DNA from: Chondrus crispus | Taxonomy: Eukaryota > Rhodophyta > Florideophyceae > Gigartinales > Gigartinaceae | Direction: 5' to 3' | NCBI RefSeq assembly: GCF_000350225.1 | Contig: NW_005178504.1 | Coordinates: 350,971 to 414,970, forward strand | Length of the DNA stretch: 64,000 bases | Part shown: positions 41,987-52,800 of the stretch, one piece after another | Layout of the letters: the number at the start of each line of letters is the position of its first letter | Numbering within the stretch: the first letter of the stretch is position 1 | Program-made: the position numbers and the translations under genes | Notes under the pieces: generated by a model | Database searches by the model: none | Told to the model about the DNA's origin: nothing | What the model saw: only the letters and a program-made list of their open reading frames with translations

Positions 41987-44311
41987 AAGGGGGGTGCGCT
42001 AATTGTCGAACGCACGGCAATTGCCGAACGTATATAAACTTTTGACGCTTTTTTGCTCAGCCCGAGTGAGATGTATGTCTTGAGATGCTGTTTACAGAAA
42101 AAGGGCCTGATGAAGTCTATTTTTGGCACGCTCGACCGAAACCGCGCATCTCAATTCATGTATAGTGCGCCTTTTCAACTCCAAAACGTGCAAATTCATG
42201 CAATTGTACTACTAGAAGAGGATCTGAAGTATACGCCTGCACATCCCTTCTCCCTATTCCCAAACCCACATTTCTGAATGCTGCTTACGTCGTGGGGACC
42301 AACGCTCGGAGACCAGCTGCTGCATATCCAGCGTGTAGGATCGCAATGTGCTGTTGAGGCAGTGAAGTCTGGGATGACATACCGGCGTGAAGCATCAACG
42401 TTCTTCGTTCCCATTGCATCTCTTCATGCCATTGTGACCAATCCAAACAGACCGATTCAGAAGCCTGGAAGGCAAAGAGCACTCCGAGACGAAGAAGAGA
42501 AGTTGCTAGTTGACTTTCTTGTCCCTTTTGCCGAACGCGGTGTACCGCTGAGTCAGCAGCATTTGCATGAGGCGGTTGAAATAATTGTAGGCCGAACGCC
42601 ACCATCTCGCCGTCTACTTCTTCCGTTCTCTAATTCCTCTCCTGGGCCTGCTTTTCTGCGCTCGTTTCGTCTTCGGCATTCCAACTCCATACGGTTTGCA
42701 AAACCTATCCGTCAAGACGCCAATCGATTCTCAGGCGTAAACAGTACTGTACTCACCTCACATTTCGCTACTCTCGAGAAGCTCATCGCGGAGCATTCTC
42801 TAGATACATCACGCATTTTCAACCTGGATGAGACAGGTGTCAGTCCTGAGAAGGATATCACCGGAATTATATCTTAAAGATATATGTCGCGTAGTGGCAG
42901 CCACGATTGCAAACTTCCTATTCTTAAGAAGCTGGACCGTATTACCATGATGCCCGTCATTTGCGCAAAGGGTGAGGCGGGACCTCCTTTGTTTGTGTTT
43001 AAAGGTTCGCGCCTGCTGTTCCAGATAGTAGTCCATGATGGAGTGGAAGTAGAAGAAACACCTGCATCCCTCTTGCCACCAGGTTCTGTGGTCGCGGTAC
43101 GGGAAGAAACTGGAGGAGTAGATTCTGTCAACTTCAAGAACTGGGCGGTCCGGTTTGTGGACTATGTGAAAGGACGGACATCAACAAGCAAAGTGTTACT
43201 CATTTTGGATGGGTATCGTGCCCACCTGTCCTTAGATGTACTAGATATACTACTGGAGGGAAATGTGGTAGTTTATGCGCTTCCTGCTCACACGTCAGAA
43301 AAGACCCAACCTTTGGATGTTGTTCAGTTTGCGGCATTTAAGGGTTCCCTCAACCGCGTTTTCAGTGGCACAGCCCAAACTACCGACAAAGCTTGGGATA
43401 TATTTGACGTTTGTGCCCTGCCACGAGAGGCCTACATTAGTTCATTCAACTCGACGAATATTATGGCTTCTTTCAGACGGTGTAGGGTATGGTCCTGCGA
43501 TGCTATGAGATTATTAGGTGTTCCACGTCCCACTAATGATACGCAGAGCCAAGAGCTGTGCTCGGTGGAGCAGTTAGTATAATTGCTTGAGGAACGACGT
43601 TATGCTCTTCGCCGAAGAATACTGGGTGATACGGCAACCATTCTACTAAATGGATTTGTCGATACGACACAAGGGTGTGTCATGACGGCTACGCATGTGA
43701 AGGACTTGGTGCGAAAGAAACAAGTCGCTACACTACGAAAGATGGAAGCTGTGGCGCGCCGCGCAGAGTAGCAGCAAGTGAAGGACACGCGTAGTCGGGC
43801 ATTGGTAGCTTTATTCTCGAAACAAGTTCGATCAGACAGAATGAGACGCTGTGTGGAGCTGGCAGGGTTGCCGGAAGCCCCGTTTGTGGCTGGCGCGCGC
43901 AGTATGGTGGAGCGTAGGGCAGCCGCCAAGCTGCGTGCCAGAACGCGAGCTTCCGGTTGTCCTTAGAAGCGTCTTGGAGATGAGATGAGGGAATTTTTGA
44001 CTGCTTGATTGGTGACGTGGCGAAGTCCTAAACATCAGAAATTGAGGTGTTTTTAGGGCCAATTTTCTGATTGTGTTCGATCTTTAGCAACATAAAGGCT
44101 CTCCTTTTTTTCATTGGCGCTGGCATCGCTTTGTCGAGCTGTGCGAAAACTGGTACGTTTTATACACCCATATTCTGGTTCAACATAGAGGACAAAGCGG
44201 GCTTTTTATTGCTGTAAAATTCATTCGCATTGGAGGTAGAAAACCTACGGGAGGGTGTGTTTTCTCGAAATCGTTTTCTCGAAATCGTGCGACAATTAGC
44301 GCACCCCCCTG
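41987..44311 (+). mobile_element. Pogo/Tigger-like DNA transposon
   Basis: Terminal inverted repeats of about 20 bp end the element: left AAGGGGGGTGCGCTAATTGT (41987) and right ACAATTAGCGCACCCCCCTG (ending 44311). Each is flanked by TA (41985-41986 and 44312-44313), the pogo/Tc1 target. Length 2325 bp, with one transposase gene inside. Confidence 0.82.
42278..43771 (+). pseudogene. Pogo/Tigger-like DDE_1 transposase, frameshifted
   Basis: The N-terminus has a psq-type helix-turn-helix (AVEAVKSGMTYRREASTFF), followed by a CENPB-type DNA-binding region (EEKLLVDFLVPFAERGVPLS). The catalytic core starts with FNLDETGVSPEKD (first Asp). A frameshift near 42870 interrupts it, and it continues in another frame with SKVLLILDGYRAHLSLDVLD (second Asp) and HTSEKTQPLDVVQFAAFKG. 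Two stops follow within the C-terminal part (TAA at 43579-43581 and TAG at 43769-43771), separated by a still coding-like basic stretch. DDE_1 enzymes of the pogo/Tigger/jerky group move DNA by cut and paste at TA. The element is complete in length but its enzyme is dead. Confidence 0.82.
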
Positions 44312-44313
44312 TA

Positions 44314-44854
44314 CGTCACGCCGCCTTTCGTCATCATCCTCCGCCCTCCGCTCCGCATTCCCTCACCGCCCTCAGAGCCTTCCCGCCCGGGCTAATCCTC
44401 CGGCTTTTCCAACGTGCCCTTATCGCCTGCCCGCGCGTCTGCTGCGACTGCCCGCCGCCTTACACTGTCATGCCTCGCACCAGTCGCCTCGTTGCCGCGG
44501 GGGAGCGGGGATCGAGATCCGGACCGAGATCCGCGTCAGGTTTGCAACGTGCCTCATGATGGCGCGGCGCGTATGCGGCCGCCCGGCGGGGGTGCGCGAT
44601 CAACACGCGCGCCCGGCCACCTTGTGGTGTGATGCGGGAGGCGCGGAAGACGGCGTGGATGCGCGGGGTGGAGCGCGAGAACGAGCAGCTGGTGTGGCGG
44701 ACGAGGGCGCTCGCGGAGAGGGTGCAGGTGGAAGGAGGTTGTCGGATGGCAGAAACTTGGCAGGCCGCTGCTTGTTGGCAGCACGAAGAAGGTGGGGCAG
44801 AAAGGAGGAGGGGAACGGCAGCGAAACAGTGTCTGCACGTCGTGAAGAGTACTG
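44314..44854. other. GC-rich island, possible gene fragment
   Basis: Pyrimidine-rich sequence (44320-44460) precedes a GC-rich part with frames such as MREARKTAWMRGVERENEQL followed by VWRTRALAERV (plus, about 44629). This looks like a short amphipathic coiled coil. Layout and composition resemble the captured ARMC6-like fragment (pyrimidine-rich leader, then GC-rich coding). No family can be named. Confidence 0.25.
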
Positions 44855-45435
44855 TACATAGAAGGCCAAGTTTATGGTAAACTTGAATGTTATGGTCTCG
44901 TTTGCCTTTTTTCTTCTCACACGTGTGCACCTGTGCGACCTGTGCACGTGTATCAATATCCTCTCAACTTTGAGACTCGCGCCCTGCCTTGAGCGGGTCG
45001 GCAACGCTTGCTCTAATCAACACACCCTTGATTTCACCAATACAACTACCTCTACATCTTTTCTCGCACGCGACTGACGCATTTGATGGCAGGGTGCCTG
45101 CAAATTATTGCTCAAGATATTATAGTGAGCACAAGAGCTCACTTGACTGCTGAGAGACAGCGATATCCCTTCACTCGTCAGTTAACCTCCATGTTGAATC
45201 CGTGGGCACCAAACCCACGTGGGTCATTGGGTCACAATATCTTCTGCGTGCCGGGAGGGAGCGAGGTGGCGCCTCTGTCGCTTCTGTCCGAATAGTTGAC
45301 GCTGCTGTGATTGTTTCTCAGTCGTCCCTCTGCGTGGAGGACAAGCCTTTGCCATGGAACACTTATTACACGTCAAGTCTGCTTGCATCCCTCTAGAGTT
45401 GTTTACTGAGTGTTGAAAGGGAAGCAGGTCGATAC
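44855..45435. repeat. Dispersed repeat, long copy (recurs at 12245-12676)
   Basis: Near-identical to 12245-12676, with two extra internal blocks of about 33 and 128 bp. The CAAGTTTA-TGG-TAAACTTG hairpin is at 44867-44885. It ends in GTCGATAC (45428-45435) exactly at the hAT terminal repeat. No coding signal. Confidence 0.75.
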
Positions 45436-45721
45436 CAATGGTGCGCGGATACCCCTTTGGACACTATCCATGGATAGATAAATGCTATCCCTGGGTCATT
45501 TTGGACTCGAGCGGTTTTAGGATATCCGCGATATTACAATTTCGAAAATGGATACGGTTTCCCAAAAAAACCGTTGATCGCATAGCACGTAAAGCGGTTT
45601 CCCGGATTATCCGTATTGACAAATTTTTGAAACACGGTTTGTCGGATTATCCGCGTAAAACCCCAAAAACCGCACACGGATATCCACGAAAACAGTCAAA
45701 ACTAATAATATACAGGGAGCG

Positions 45722-47962
45722 GTGCGCGAGTGGAGGCATTACCGACGCCACAGGAAGGGGTCCCTAATCCCCTCATCAGAGACCATGGAAACGAGCACAA
45801 ACGTTTCTTCGGAGGCTCCTCCTGGCCATGACGCATTATTTGCGAATGCCACTGCATGGCTCGACGGATCAGCTGGCACAAAGAAAGCACCAATCTGGGC
45901 CTTTTACGATACGGCGGTGGACATGACTGCAGATTCTGTCGCATTGTGCTGCTCCCTATGCAAAACGAAGATGGCATATAAAAGGAAGAATGGAAGTTCC
46001 TCTCTTATCAATCACGTTAATGTAAAGCACAAATCCCTGTATGCGGCATATGTCGCTAATCTGCATGGAACCAATGCGAACCGTCCGAAAAAGAAGAAGA
46101 AGATAAGTGATCTTCGAATTCATTTCAAGACTACTCCTTATGCAGCAACAAGTGATATGCAGAAGAATCTGATCCGCAACATGATATTAGTTTGCTGCAA
46201 GTCTCTCCGACCGTTTTCAGTAGTTGACTGTGTGTGGATGAGGAAGCTTTTGGGTGACATTGATCCTCGTCTTTCTCTCCCTTCCCGTAAAAAGTTTACA
46301 GAGGTCATGCTCCCGGCCTTGGCCAAGCAGACTAAAGACTCTGTAGTCGCCGACCTCAGGAGTGCAAGATTTGTTTCTATCTCTTTCGACCTCTGGATGA
46401 CCCGCGGCTGCCAAGACATTTTCTCGGTTATCGCCTATTGGATTGATGATTCCTTACAGCGACGTACTCGCTACCTGCGAATGATCAAGATGGATTCGAC
46501 TTCCGGATCACAGATAGCCCTGCATCTCACGGATGTTCTCGACGAGTTCAACATCAAAGACAAGATTGTGGCATACGTAACGGATGGTGGAGCTAACTTG
46601 AATACATGTTCACGAGAACTGCAGGGGATCGTTTGTTGTGGAGCCCTCGACATATACTGTGTCTATAAGGGTGATTGTTGGGCACACATAATGAGTTCAA
46701 TATGCCGTCGAGCTCTATCAGAAGACCACTGCAGTAATTTCGATGTCGTCAATCTGAGACAAGTCCAGAAGAAACTACAGCTCGCTATTACCTGGACTAA
46801 GAAGTCTGGCAAAGGAAATCAGATGTGGCATGCAGCCTGTCGAAAGGTAGGTCTTCGCCCTGTTCAGCTCTATACTCCGGTTAAGACACGCTTCGGTTCT
46901 GTATTTATTATGTTTAGCCAAATGCTTGCATATCGTGAAGCAGTACATGCCTGCTATGCCGATCCCAATAATTACAGCAACAGCCACCGAGACCCATCAA
47001 ACGCAGATTGGGCGGTTGTGAAGGCGGCGACGGAGCACATGGGGCCTATCATAAAGGCATGTGTACAAAACCAAAGATCACGAAAATGGGGTTTGTCCGA
47101 CGCAATTGCCCTTTGCTTTACACTTCTAGATTCATACAAAGTTAATTACACGGAGGGTGCTGGAGTTATGTTGCAACAGGAGGAGGAGTCAGTGTTGGAG
47201 GGTGAGCTGCACACATGGGCAAAGAGAGTTAGTGAGGATGTTTCGAAGACTTTGAAGAAATACCTCCGCGCCTTTTTCGAGGAGGATCGTATCTCGCAGA
47301 ATTGTTTATCTCGTGGGCACTCTATGATAGCATTAATGCTCGACCCTCGATTCAAGTGTCTGAAAATTCTTCTCACGAGCATGAGTGTTGCACATGGAAA
47401 AGCGTTGATCGCTACGTACGACGTTACCATTGTAGATTACTTAGTCGCGATCTTTAATGAGGCGACGAAGTCGAGAGGGGGTGAGCTCGACGTTGCTGAT
47501 GGCGACGGAACTGAAGGTACGGATTCTATCAACCCTTTTTTCAACGCAAGTGGAGTAGACAAGCGCGATGAAGACGTCAAGAAAATGATGAAGTCTGAAC
47601 TAATGCGATTTAGGACAGACAAATACGATGGGAATAATTCGTTCGGGGATGCCATGGGATGGTTTGGTAGGAAGAGGGACATTTATCCTCATGTATTTAT
47701 TTTGGCAACCGCGTTTCTTGCTATTCCGGGATCGCAGGTGGACAACGAACGTTCCTTCTCCGTTGCTGGCATTATAGCTAACCAACGGAGATCGCGTATC
47801 AAGACGGAAAATCTAGATAATGTCATGCAGATACATGAGAATTACGAGTTACATATGCATACTGAACCATCCTCAACCTTCACACCAACCTCTACTTTAC
47901 CAGAACTCGCTAACGCAGAGGCAAATATGGAGGGGGAAGTGTCTGAAGTTGAGTCGGATTGA
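45722..47962 (+). CDS. hAT-family transposase
   Basis: 746 codons, uninterrupted, ending in TGA; the ATG at 45785 (METSTNVSS) is a likelier start than the first. A BED zinc finger (CCSLCKTK ... LINHVNVKH, about residues 75-103) binds DNA. The RNase-H-fold core has FVSISFDLWMTRG (first Asp) and AYVTDGGANLNTCS (second Asp), followed by DCWAHIMSSI, the C-x2-H motif of hAT enzymes. The C-terminal hAT dimerisation region (about residues 650-705) reads FLAIPGSQVDNERSFSVAG and RSRIKTENLDNVMQIHENY. All hallmark positions are present, so the enzyme may be functional. It is the best preserved transposase here together with the DDE_4 gene. Confidence 0.9.
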   Translation: MREWRHYRRHRKGSLIPSSETMETSTNVSSEAPPGHDALFANATAWLDGSAGTKKAPIWAFYDTAVDMTADSVALCCSLCKTKMAYKRKNGSSSLINHVNVKHKSLYAAYVANLHGTNANRPKKKKKISDLRIHFKTTPYAATSDMQKNLIRNMILVCCKSLRPFSVVDCVWMRKLLGDIDPRLSLPSRKKFTEVMLPALAKQTKDSVVADLRSARFVSISFDLWMTRGCQDIFSVIAYWIDDSLQRRTRYLRMIKMDSTSGSQIALHLTDVLDEFNIKDKIVAYVTDGGANLNTCSRELQGIVCCGALDIYCVYKGDCWAHIMSSICRRALSEDHCSNFDVVNLRQVQKKLQLAITWTKKSGKGNQMWHAACRKVGLRPVQLYTPVKTRFGSVFIMFSQMLAYREAVHACYADPNNYSNSHRDPSNADWAVVKAATEHMGPIIKACVQNQRSRKWGLSDAIALCFTLLDSYKVNYTEGAGVMLQQEEESVLEGELHTWAKRVSEDVSKTLKKYLRAFFEEDRISQNCLSRGHSMIALMLDPRFKCLKILLTSMSVAHGKALIATYDVTIVDYLVAIFNEATKSRGGELDVADGDGTEGTDSINPFFNASGVDKRDEDVKKMMKSELMRFRTDKYDGNNSFGDAMGWFGRKRDIYPHVFILATAFLAIPGSQVDNERSFSVAGIIANQRRSRIKTENLDNVMQIHENYELHMHTEPSSTFTPTSTLPELANAEANMEGEVSEVESD

Positions 47963-48070
47963 TGCTCGAATAAAAGTCTTACACGCATCAAATTTTATCT
48001 CTACATGTTTCGTCTGCAGCGAGTGGCACACGGGCGGAGGCACATAGCTTCCTTGTTTAAGGGGTAGGGC

Positions 48071-48349
48071 TTCGAGGAGGAGCGCCGCAGCGAGGCCCGG
48101 CTCGCCATCAAGGCCCGCAACGACAAGAACATCAACGTCGCCAAGGCCCACATGCCCAACGCCACCCGCCTCAAGCAGAAGATTGCAAGCTACGAGACGA
48201 GGGTCGTCGTCAACCAGAGCCAGCTCGACGTCCTGGAGGACGCCAGCTTTAACGTCGGCAACGAGAAGCAGATGAAGGCCTTTAAAGACGATATCTAGAG
48301 CCTGCAGCAGGACCCCGAAGAGATCAACGAAACCCTGCAGGGCATCTGA
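48071..48349 (+). pseudogene. Captured coding fragment inside hAT, Snf7/CHMP-like
   Basis: A GC-rich island 3' of the transposase has an open frame of 92 codons with one TAG (48296-48298) and a final TGA. It is strongly helical and charged: LAIKARNDKNINVAKAHMPN, then TRLKQKIASYETRVVVNQSQ, then DPEEINETLQGI after the TAG. The helix pattern and the VAKAHM-N segment recall Snf7-family ESCRT-III (CHMP) subunits, which remodel membranes. Codon choice (ending in C or G nearly throughout) is that of a host gene and unlike the AT-richer hAT transposase beside it. Capture of a host exon by the transposon is inferred. The family call is weak. Confidence 0.35.
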
Positions 48350-49585
48350 GTCCCCTCCCAACCCCCATTCCCTTTTCATCTCCCCCTTCCTTTCCCTTTC
48401 TTCCTACACCCCACCGCCGCAGTCTACCATGTTTTTTGAGCACCCAGCCCGCGCAGGCCCCCCTGCGCCGGCCCGCTGCCCTCGATCTTACAGTAGCTCT
48501 TTTTCCCACCCCTTTGCGCTGTCCCGTTCCCATCCATCCCTTTTCCTTCCAGACTGGAAGGGGGAGGCGACAATGAGCCCAATTCTCCGTAGATATGAGA
48601 CAATCTTGACAGGATTGCCCTCAATAAATTCGCCGTTGACCTGCGCGTCCCTAACCTGGAGAGCATCGAGTTTGCGTGGATTGACTCCATCCACGAAATG
48701 ATGGGCGAGTGGTTTTCCATCCGATGGAGGACCACTCGCTCATCATTGCTTGCCTCCGTTTCGACGAGACGCGTGGCCCCGCCGCGGACGGCGAGCTCGC
48801 GGCGCGGAGGGGGGCTGGGAGAGTTGAAGGAGGAATAGAGGTGAACGGGCGGTATGGGCAAGGAGAGCCCCATGGAGGGGGGGACGGGATGAAAGGGACG
48901 GAGGTGGGGGCGAAAGGAGTGCGCGCGCGTGGGGGAGGCGAGGAGGGTGGAGGGCATATGTATAGGTTTTGATTGTGGGTGGGGGGCGGCTGTGAGGGGT
49001 CGGGAGAGGTGAATTGGAAGGGGCAATTGTGTGAGGAGTAACAATGAGGGGACCCGAGATTCGAGGCTTCAACGGCGTGGCATGGTGGGGCGATGTCTTA
49101 GCAGGCGGAATTGTTCTGCAGTCGTGGTAGGAGGAGGGCGGCGAACTTGGGCCTCTGCTGACAGAGAAAGTGGCCCTGGTTGGACAGGGCGCGGCACGTC
49201 CACAGTCGAAAACATTCGGCGCCGACGTGCTGACTGTGTGCTATAACAGCATTGTTTGGAACAAATGATATGATAAATACAGCAGCAGATTGGATACGAT
49301 TACCAGGTATTCCCGCCCTACAATCCGTGAGACACCCGACTGAAATGGAAGGATACGGTTGGGATATCCGTTGTTGTAAATATAATACACGGATTTTAAA
49401 AAGAAAACCGTAATAATGTTTTAGAAAGCACGGATTATGGATATTATCCGTATACATCTATAACGAATCCGTAAACCGCGGATAAATCCGTGGTGTTGTC
49501 TCAAAGCACGGTTAGGGATTTACGGTTATTCGTATCCGTCCTATCCGCGGATATCCTCGGCTTTATGGATATCCGCGCACCATTG
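48350..49585. other. 3' part of the hAT element, further fragment and subterminal repeats
   Basis: A frame at about 48600-48720 (ALNKFAVDLRVPNLESIEFA) has coding-like composition and may be a second captured piece. No family was recognised. 48780-49040 is purine-rich (GGGGAGG-type) on the plus strand. From 49340 the sequence carries repeated CGGATT/GGATATCCG motifs up to the terminal repeat. The rest shows nothing recognisable. Confidence 0.35.
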
Positions 49586-49587
49586 GT

Positions 49588-49890
49588 CTGGACCTGACCC
49601 ACCGACAGGAGCAATGTCCTGTGGTGGCGGATAGCGCGCTGCGTTCGAAGCTTTTGCAGGCCCGCGAGGCCAATTATCAAAAGCTTCGGATCCGTCAAGG
49701 TCTCCGCCCGGGTTCGCCGTTCGAGCGCCAACCGCCGACCGCGTGGCGAAATTCGCGTGCGCAGGCTCCCACGGGCATCAACGTGGTCGAGCCGCGCGAG
49801 GCCGTCCAATCGGAAGAATCCGCGCTACCGCTGACGGACGAGGGGCCCGAGGACCTTGGGTTGACGGGGGAAGCCGGGGAGGACGCGTAG
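49588..49890 (+). pseudogene. gag: Gypsy family 1 gag, C-terminal end (copy B)
   Basis: The frame continues from within the CCHC knuckle (LDLTHRQEQCPVVADSALR) to the TAG at 49888, matching the end of gag in copy A. Only about 100 codons remain, because the hAT junction has removed the rest. The pol frame overlaps it at -1, as in copy A. Confidence 0.82.
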
Positions 49891-52800
49891 AGGCGTCGAC
49901 GATCCTCCCCGTGCCAAGCCTCAATAAACAAGGCACCCCGTCGACCGCTTCGGTACGCGCGCCATCGCAGAGCCGAACGGACGAAGCGGCAATTTGCTCC
50001 TTCAAGAAGCAAAATTATAAGATCACCGCAACGGTCGGACAACGACGCGCGATGATGCGCGCCATCACGCCGGTTCCAGATTCGGGCGCCGGCCCGAATC
50101 TGATCCACCTACGCTGTGTGGCAGAACCGTGGCGCGCTGCCATCCAGTCCGCGCGGAGCCCGCCGCTCATCGACGCTTCGAATAGGCCGATGAAGACCCT
50201 CGGCGAGCTCAAACTGTACGTCCGGATTGGTGAGTTCGTCGCGCGCGTGCCGTTCTTGGTCGTCACCAACCTCGCGGTGGACTGTATCCTCGGAACCACG
50301 TTCCTGGATCGCCACGTGAAGGCGATCCTGCCACCGCAGAGGAAGGTGCTGTTCCATCATGCGCCGTCCGTAGCGCTGACGGGAGTCACACCCTCGAGGC
50401 ACGACCGCAAGATGGCCTCGAGGGGACCGTCGCAGCAACTCCCGCAGGAGGAAAATTCGGCCGACCGGAAGCGCGCGCAGTTCCCGACGAACGTACCGTC
50501 ACGGAAAATTCGCGTGGTCAAGGGCGTCACGATACCCCCGATGACCCAAGCGATGGTACGCGTCGCAACACCGGTTGGGGGGCTTTGCTTCCTGCAAAAC
50601 CACCCCAAAACGGCGCATAAGAATTTATGCCTGATGGCCCAGGGGGTCATGGACCTCTTCCCGGGCGAGCCGTTTACGGTGCTTGTTAGCAACTTCGGAA
50701 GCCGCGCGGCCCACGTCACGTCCCCAAGCATACCGTTGTTGGTCTCGCGTTGCCATCCCCCGCACACATCCTGACACTTGGCGTGCCGGTCCCCGGAGAG
50801 GCCGACGCTAAGGAAGGGGGAGGGAACAAAAATAATTCCTCGACCGCTACGGAGGCACAGGCGCGACGCGAACAACCAGTTACGGACGACAGCAGAAGAC
50901 AATCCTCCACCGCTACGGAAGGATACGCGCGTCGCAAAGAATCCGCTACGGACGAAGGCAGGATTAATTCCTCACCCGCGGGGGAATGTGCGCGACGAGA
51001 AGGACCCGTTACGGACGATGGCAGAATTAAATCCACCACCGCTACGGGAGGAGGCGCGCGACGCGAAGAACCGGAAACGGACGACGCCCGCAGTGGCAAT
51101 CCCGCTAACGCGGATGAGCGGACCGATACGGACGCGGAGAAGACCCGCTCGTGGGAAGAAGACGTCCATATTGGTGCAGAAGACAGTACCGTCCGGTCGG
51201 AAATTATGGACATGCTGTCCGAGTTCAAGGACATGTGGTCCGGCCACTTGGGTAAGATCGATGCTACGAAGCATCGCATCGAGCTGAAGCCCGGTGCGAA
51301 GCCGGTCTACCAAGCACCCTACCGAGCCGGACCCATCGCGCGCGAGAAGGAGAAGAAGGAAATCGACCGCATGCTGCGCGCGGGAGTCATCGAACCGACA
51401 TCGGCCGAGTGGGCGAGCCCCGTGGTCTTCGTCCCTAAAAAGGACGGGACCATGCGGTTCTGCGTGGACTATCGCAAGCTAAACGCCGTTACGGTTCGCG
51501 ACTCCTACCCACTACCGCGCATGGACGAATGTATCGACTCGCTCGGCGATGCCACTGTCTTTACCACGCTAGACTGTAATAGCGGGTATTGGCAGGTGGA
51601 GATCGCCGAGGAGGACCGCGATAAAACGACGTTCGCGTCGCATTCGGGCCTCTACCGTTTTCTACGCATACCGTTCGGTCTCAAAAACGCGCCCGCGACA
51701 TTTCAACGAGCGGTCGACATCATCCTGTCCCGCGTGAAATGGGAGACCGCGTTGGTCTACCTCGATGACGTCATTGTCTACTCGCGAACCGTTACGGAAC
51801 ATATGGCACACGTGCGCGACGTACTACGGCTTCTACATACCGCGGGCGTGTCGCTAAAATTGGCGAAGTGCGCGTTTTTCGACACCTCCGTAACCTATCT
51901 CGGGCACGTCATTCGTCCGGGACGGTTGGAGGTGGAGCGACACAACGTCATTGCGATCGAGCGCGCGCGCGCGCCTACGAACCAAACGGAACTGCGATCC
52001 TTTCTCGGGATGTGCAACGTGTACCGACGGTTTGTGCAAGGATTCGCGAAGATCGCCGCGCCGCTGAATAAAAAGACCGGCAAGAATCAGCCCTACGAGT
52101 TCGAGATCTTAACCGATGCGGAATACGCGGCGTTTGAGGAATTGAAGCGGCGCCTCGTGTCGCCGCCAATCCTCGCGCTGCCCCGCTACGGACGGAAATA
52201 TACGCTGGACACCGACGCGTGCGGACACCAAGTGGGTTGCGCCCTTCTACAGGAGCAACCCGATGGAGGTACTCGACCGATCGGATATTGGAGTCGTGCG
52301 TTGACCGACGCGGAGCGCAATTATACGACTACCGAAAAGGAATGCTTGGCCGTAGTGTGGAGCATCCTCACCCTACGGCCGTACCTATACGGAAGCGCGT
52401 TCAACCTTCGCACGGATCACGAGGCCCTACGCTGGGTCCTCAATTTAGCGGACAGTTCCGGTCGGCTCGCTCGCTGGCGCCTGCGCTTGGCGGAGTACGA
52501 CTACGAGGTACAGTACCGCCCAGGCGTCAAGCACCAACTCGCGGACGGCGTATCGCGCTTACGTACCGATGGAGGAGACACCGAACCGGTCGATGATGAG
52601 GTCCCGTGCTTCGCGGTCCAGTACGATGAGGGCAGCGAGGCCCTCCTGGACAATGTGCACTGGGACCCGCCGCAAGACCGTCCGGACGGTTGTCACACGC
52701 TCGCGATAACTCCCGAGGAACGCGACGCTGCGTCCATCTCGGTTGAGGAATTTTTACGCGAACAAGCCGAGGACGCCTTCTGTCGCTTCGCGGCGGAAAC

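Larger units (their letters stand above)
45436..49585 (+). mobile_element. hAT transposon
   Basis: The 4150-bp element has terminal inverted repeats beginning CAATGGTGCGCGGATA (45436 and, reverse complemented, 49585). Both subterminal regions are rich in GGATATCCG/CGGATTATCCG motifs, which are typical transposase-binding arrays of hAT elements. The flanking octamers differ (GTCGATAC left, GTCTGGAC right) instead of being an 8-bp target duplication. Inside are one long transposase gene and GC-rich fragments that look captured. Confidence 0.88.

Noticed and set aside
44530-44760. bZIP transcription-factor fragment
   Set aside because: A leucine-zipper-like heptad (V, L, L) is visible after MREARKTAWMRGVEREN, but the basic region does not have the N-x7-R spacing of bZIP proteins.
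45428-49593. 8-bp target duplication of the hAT element
   Set aside because: GTCGATAC and GTCTGGAC agree at only five of eight positions, and each octamer has its own unoccupied counterpart elsewhere in the window.
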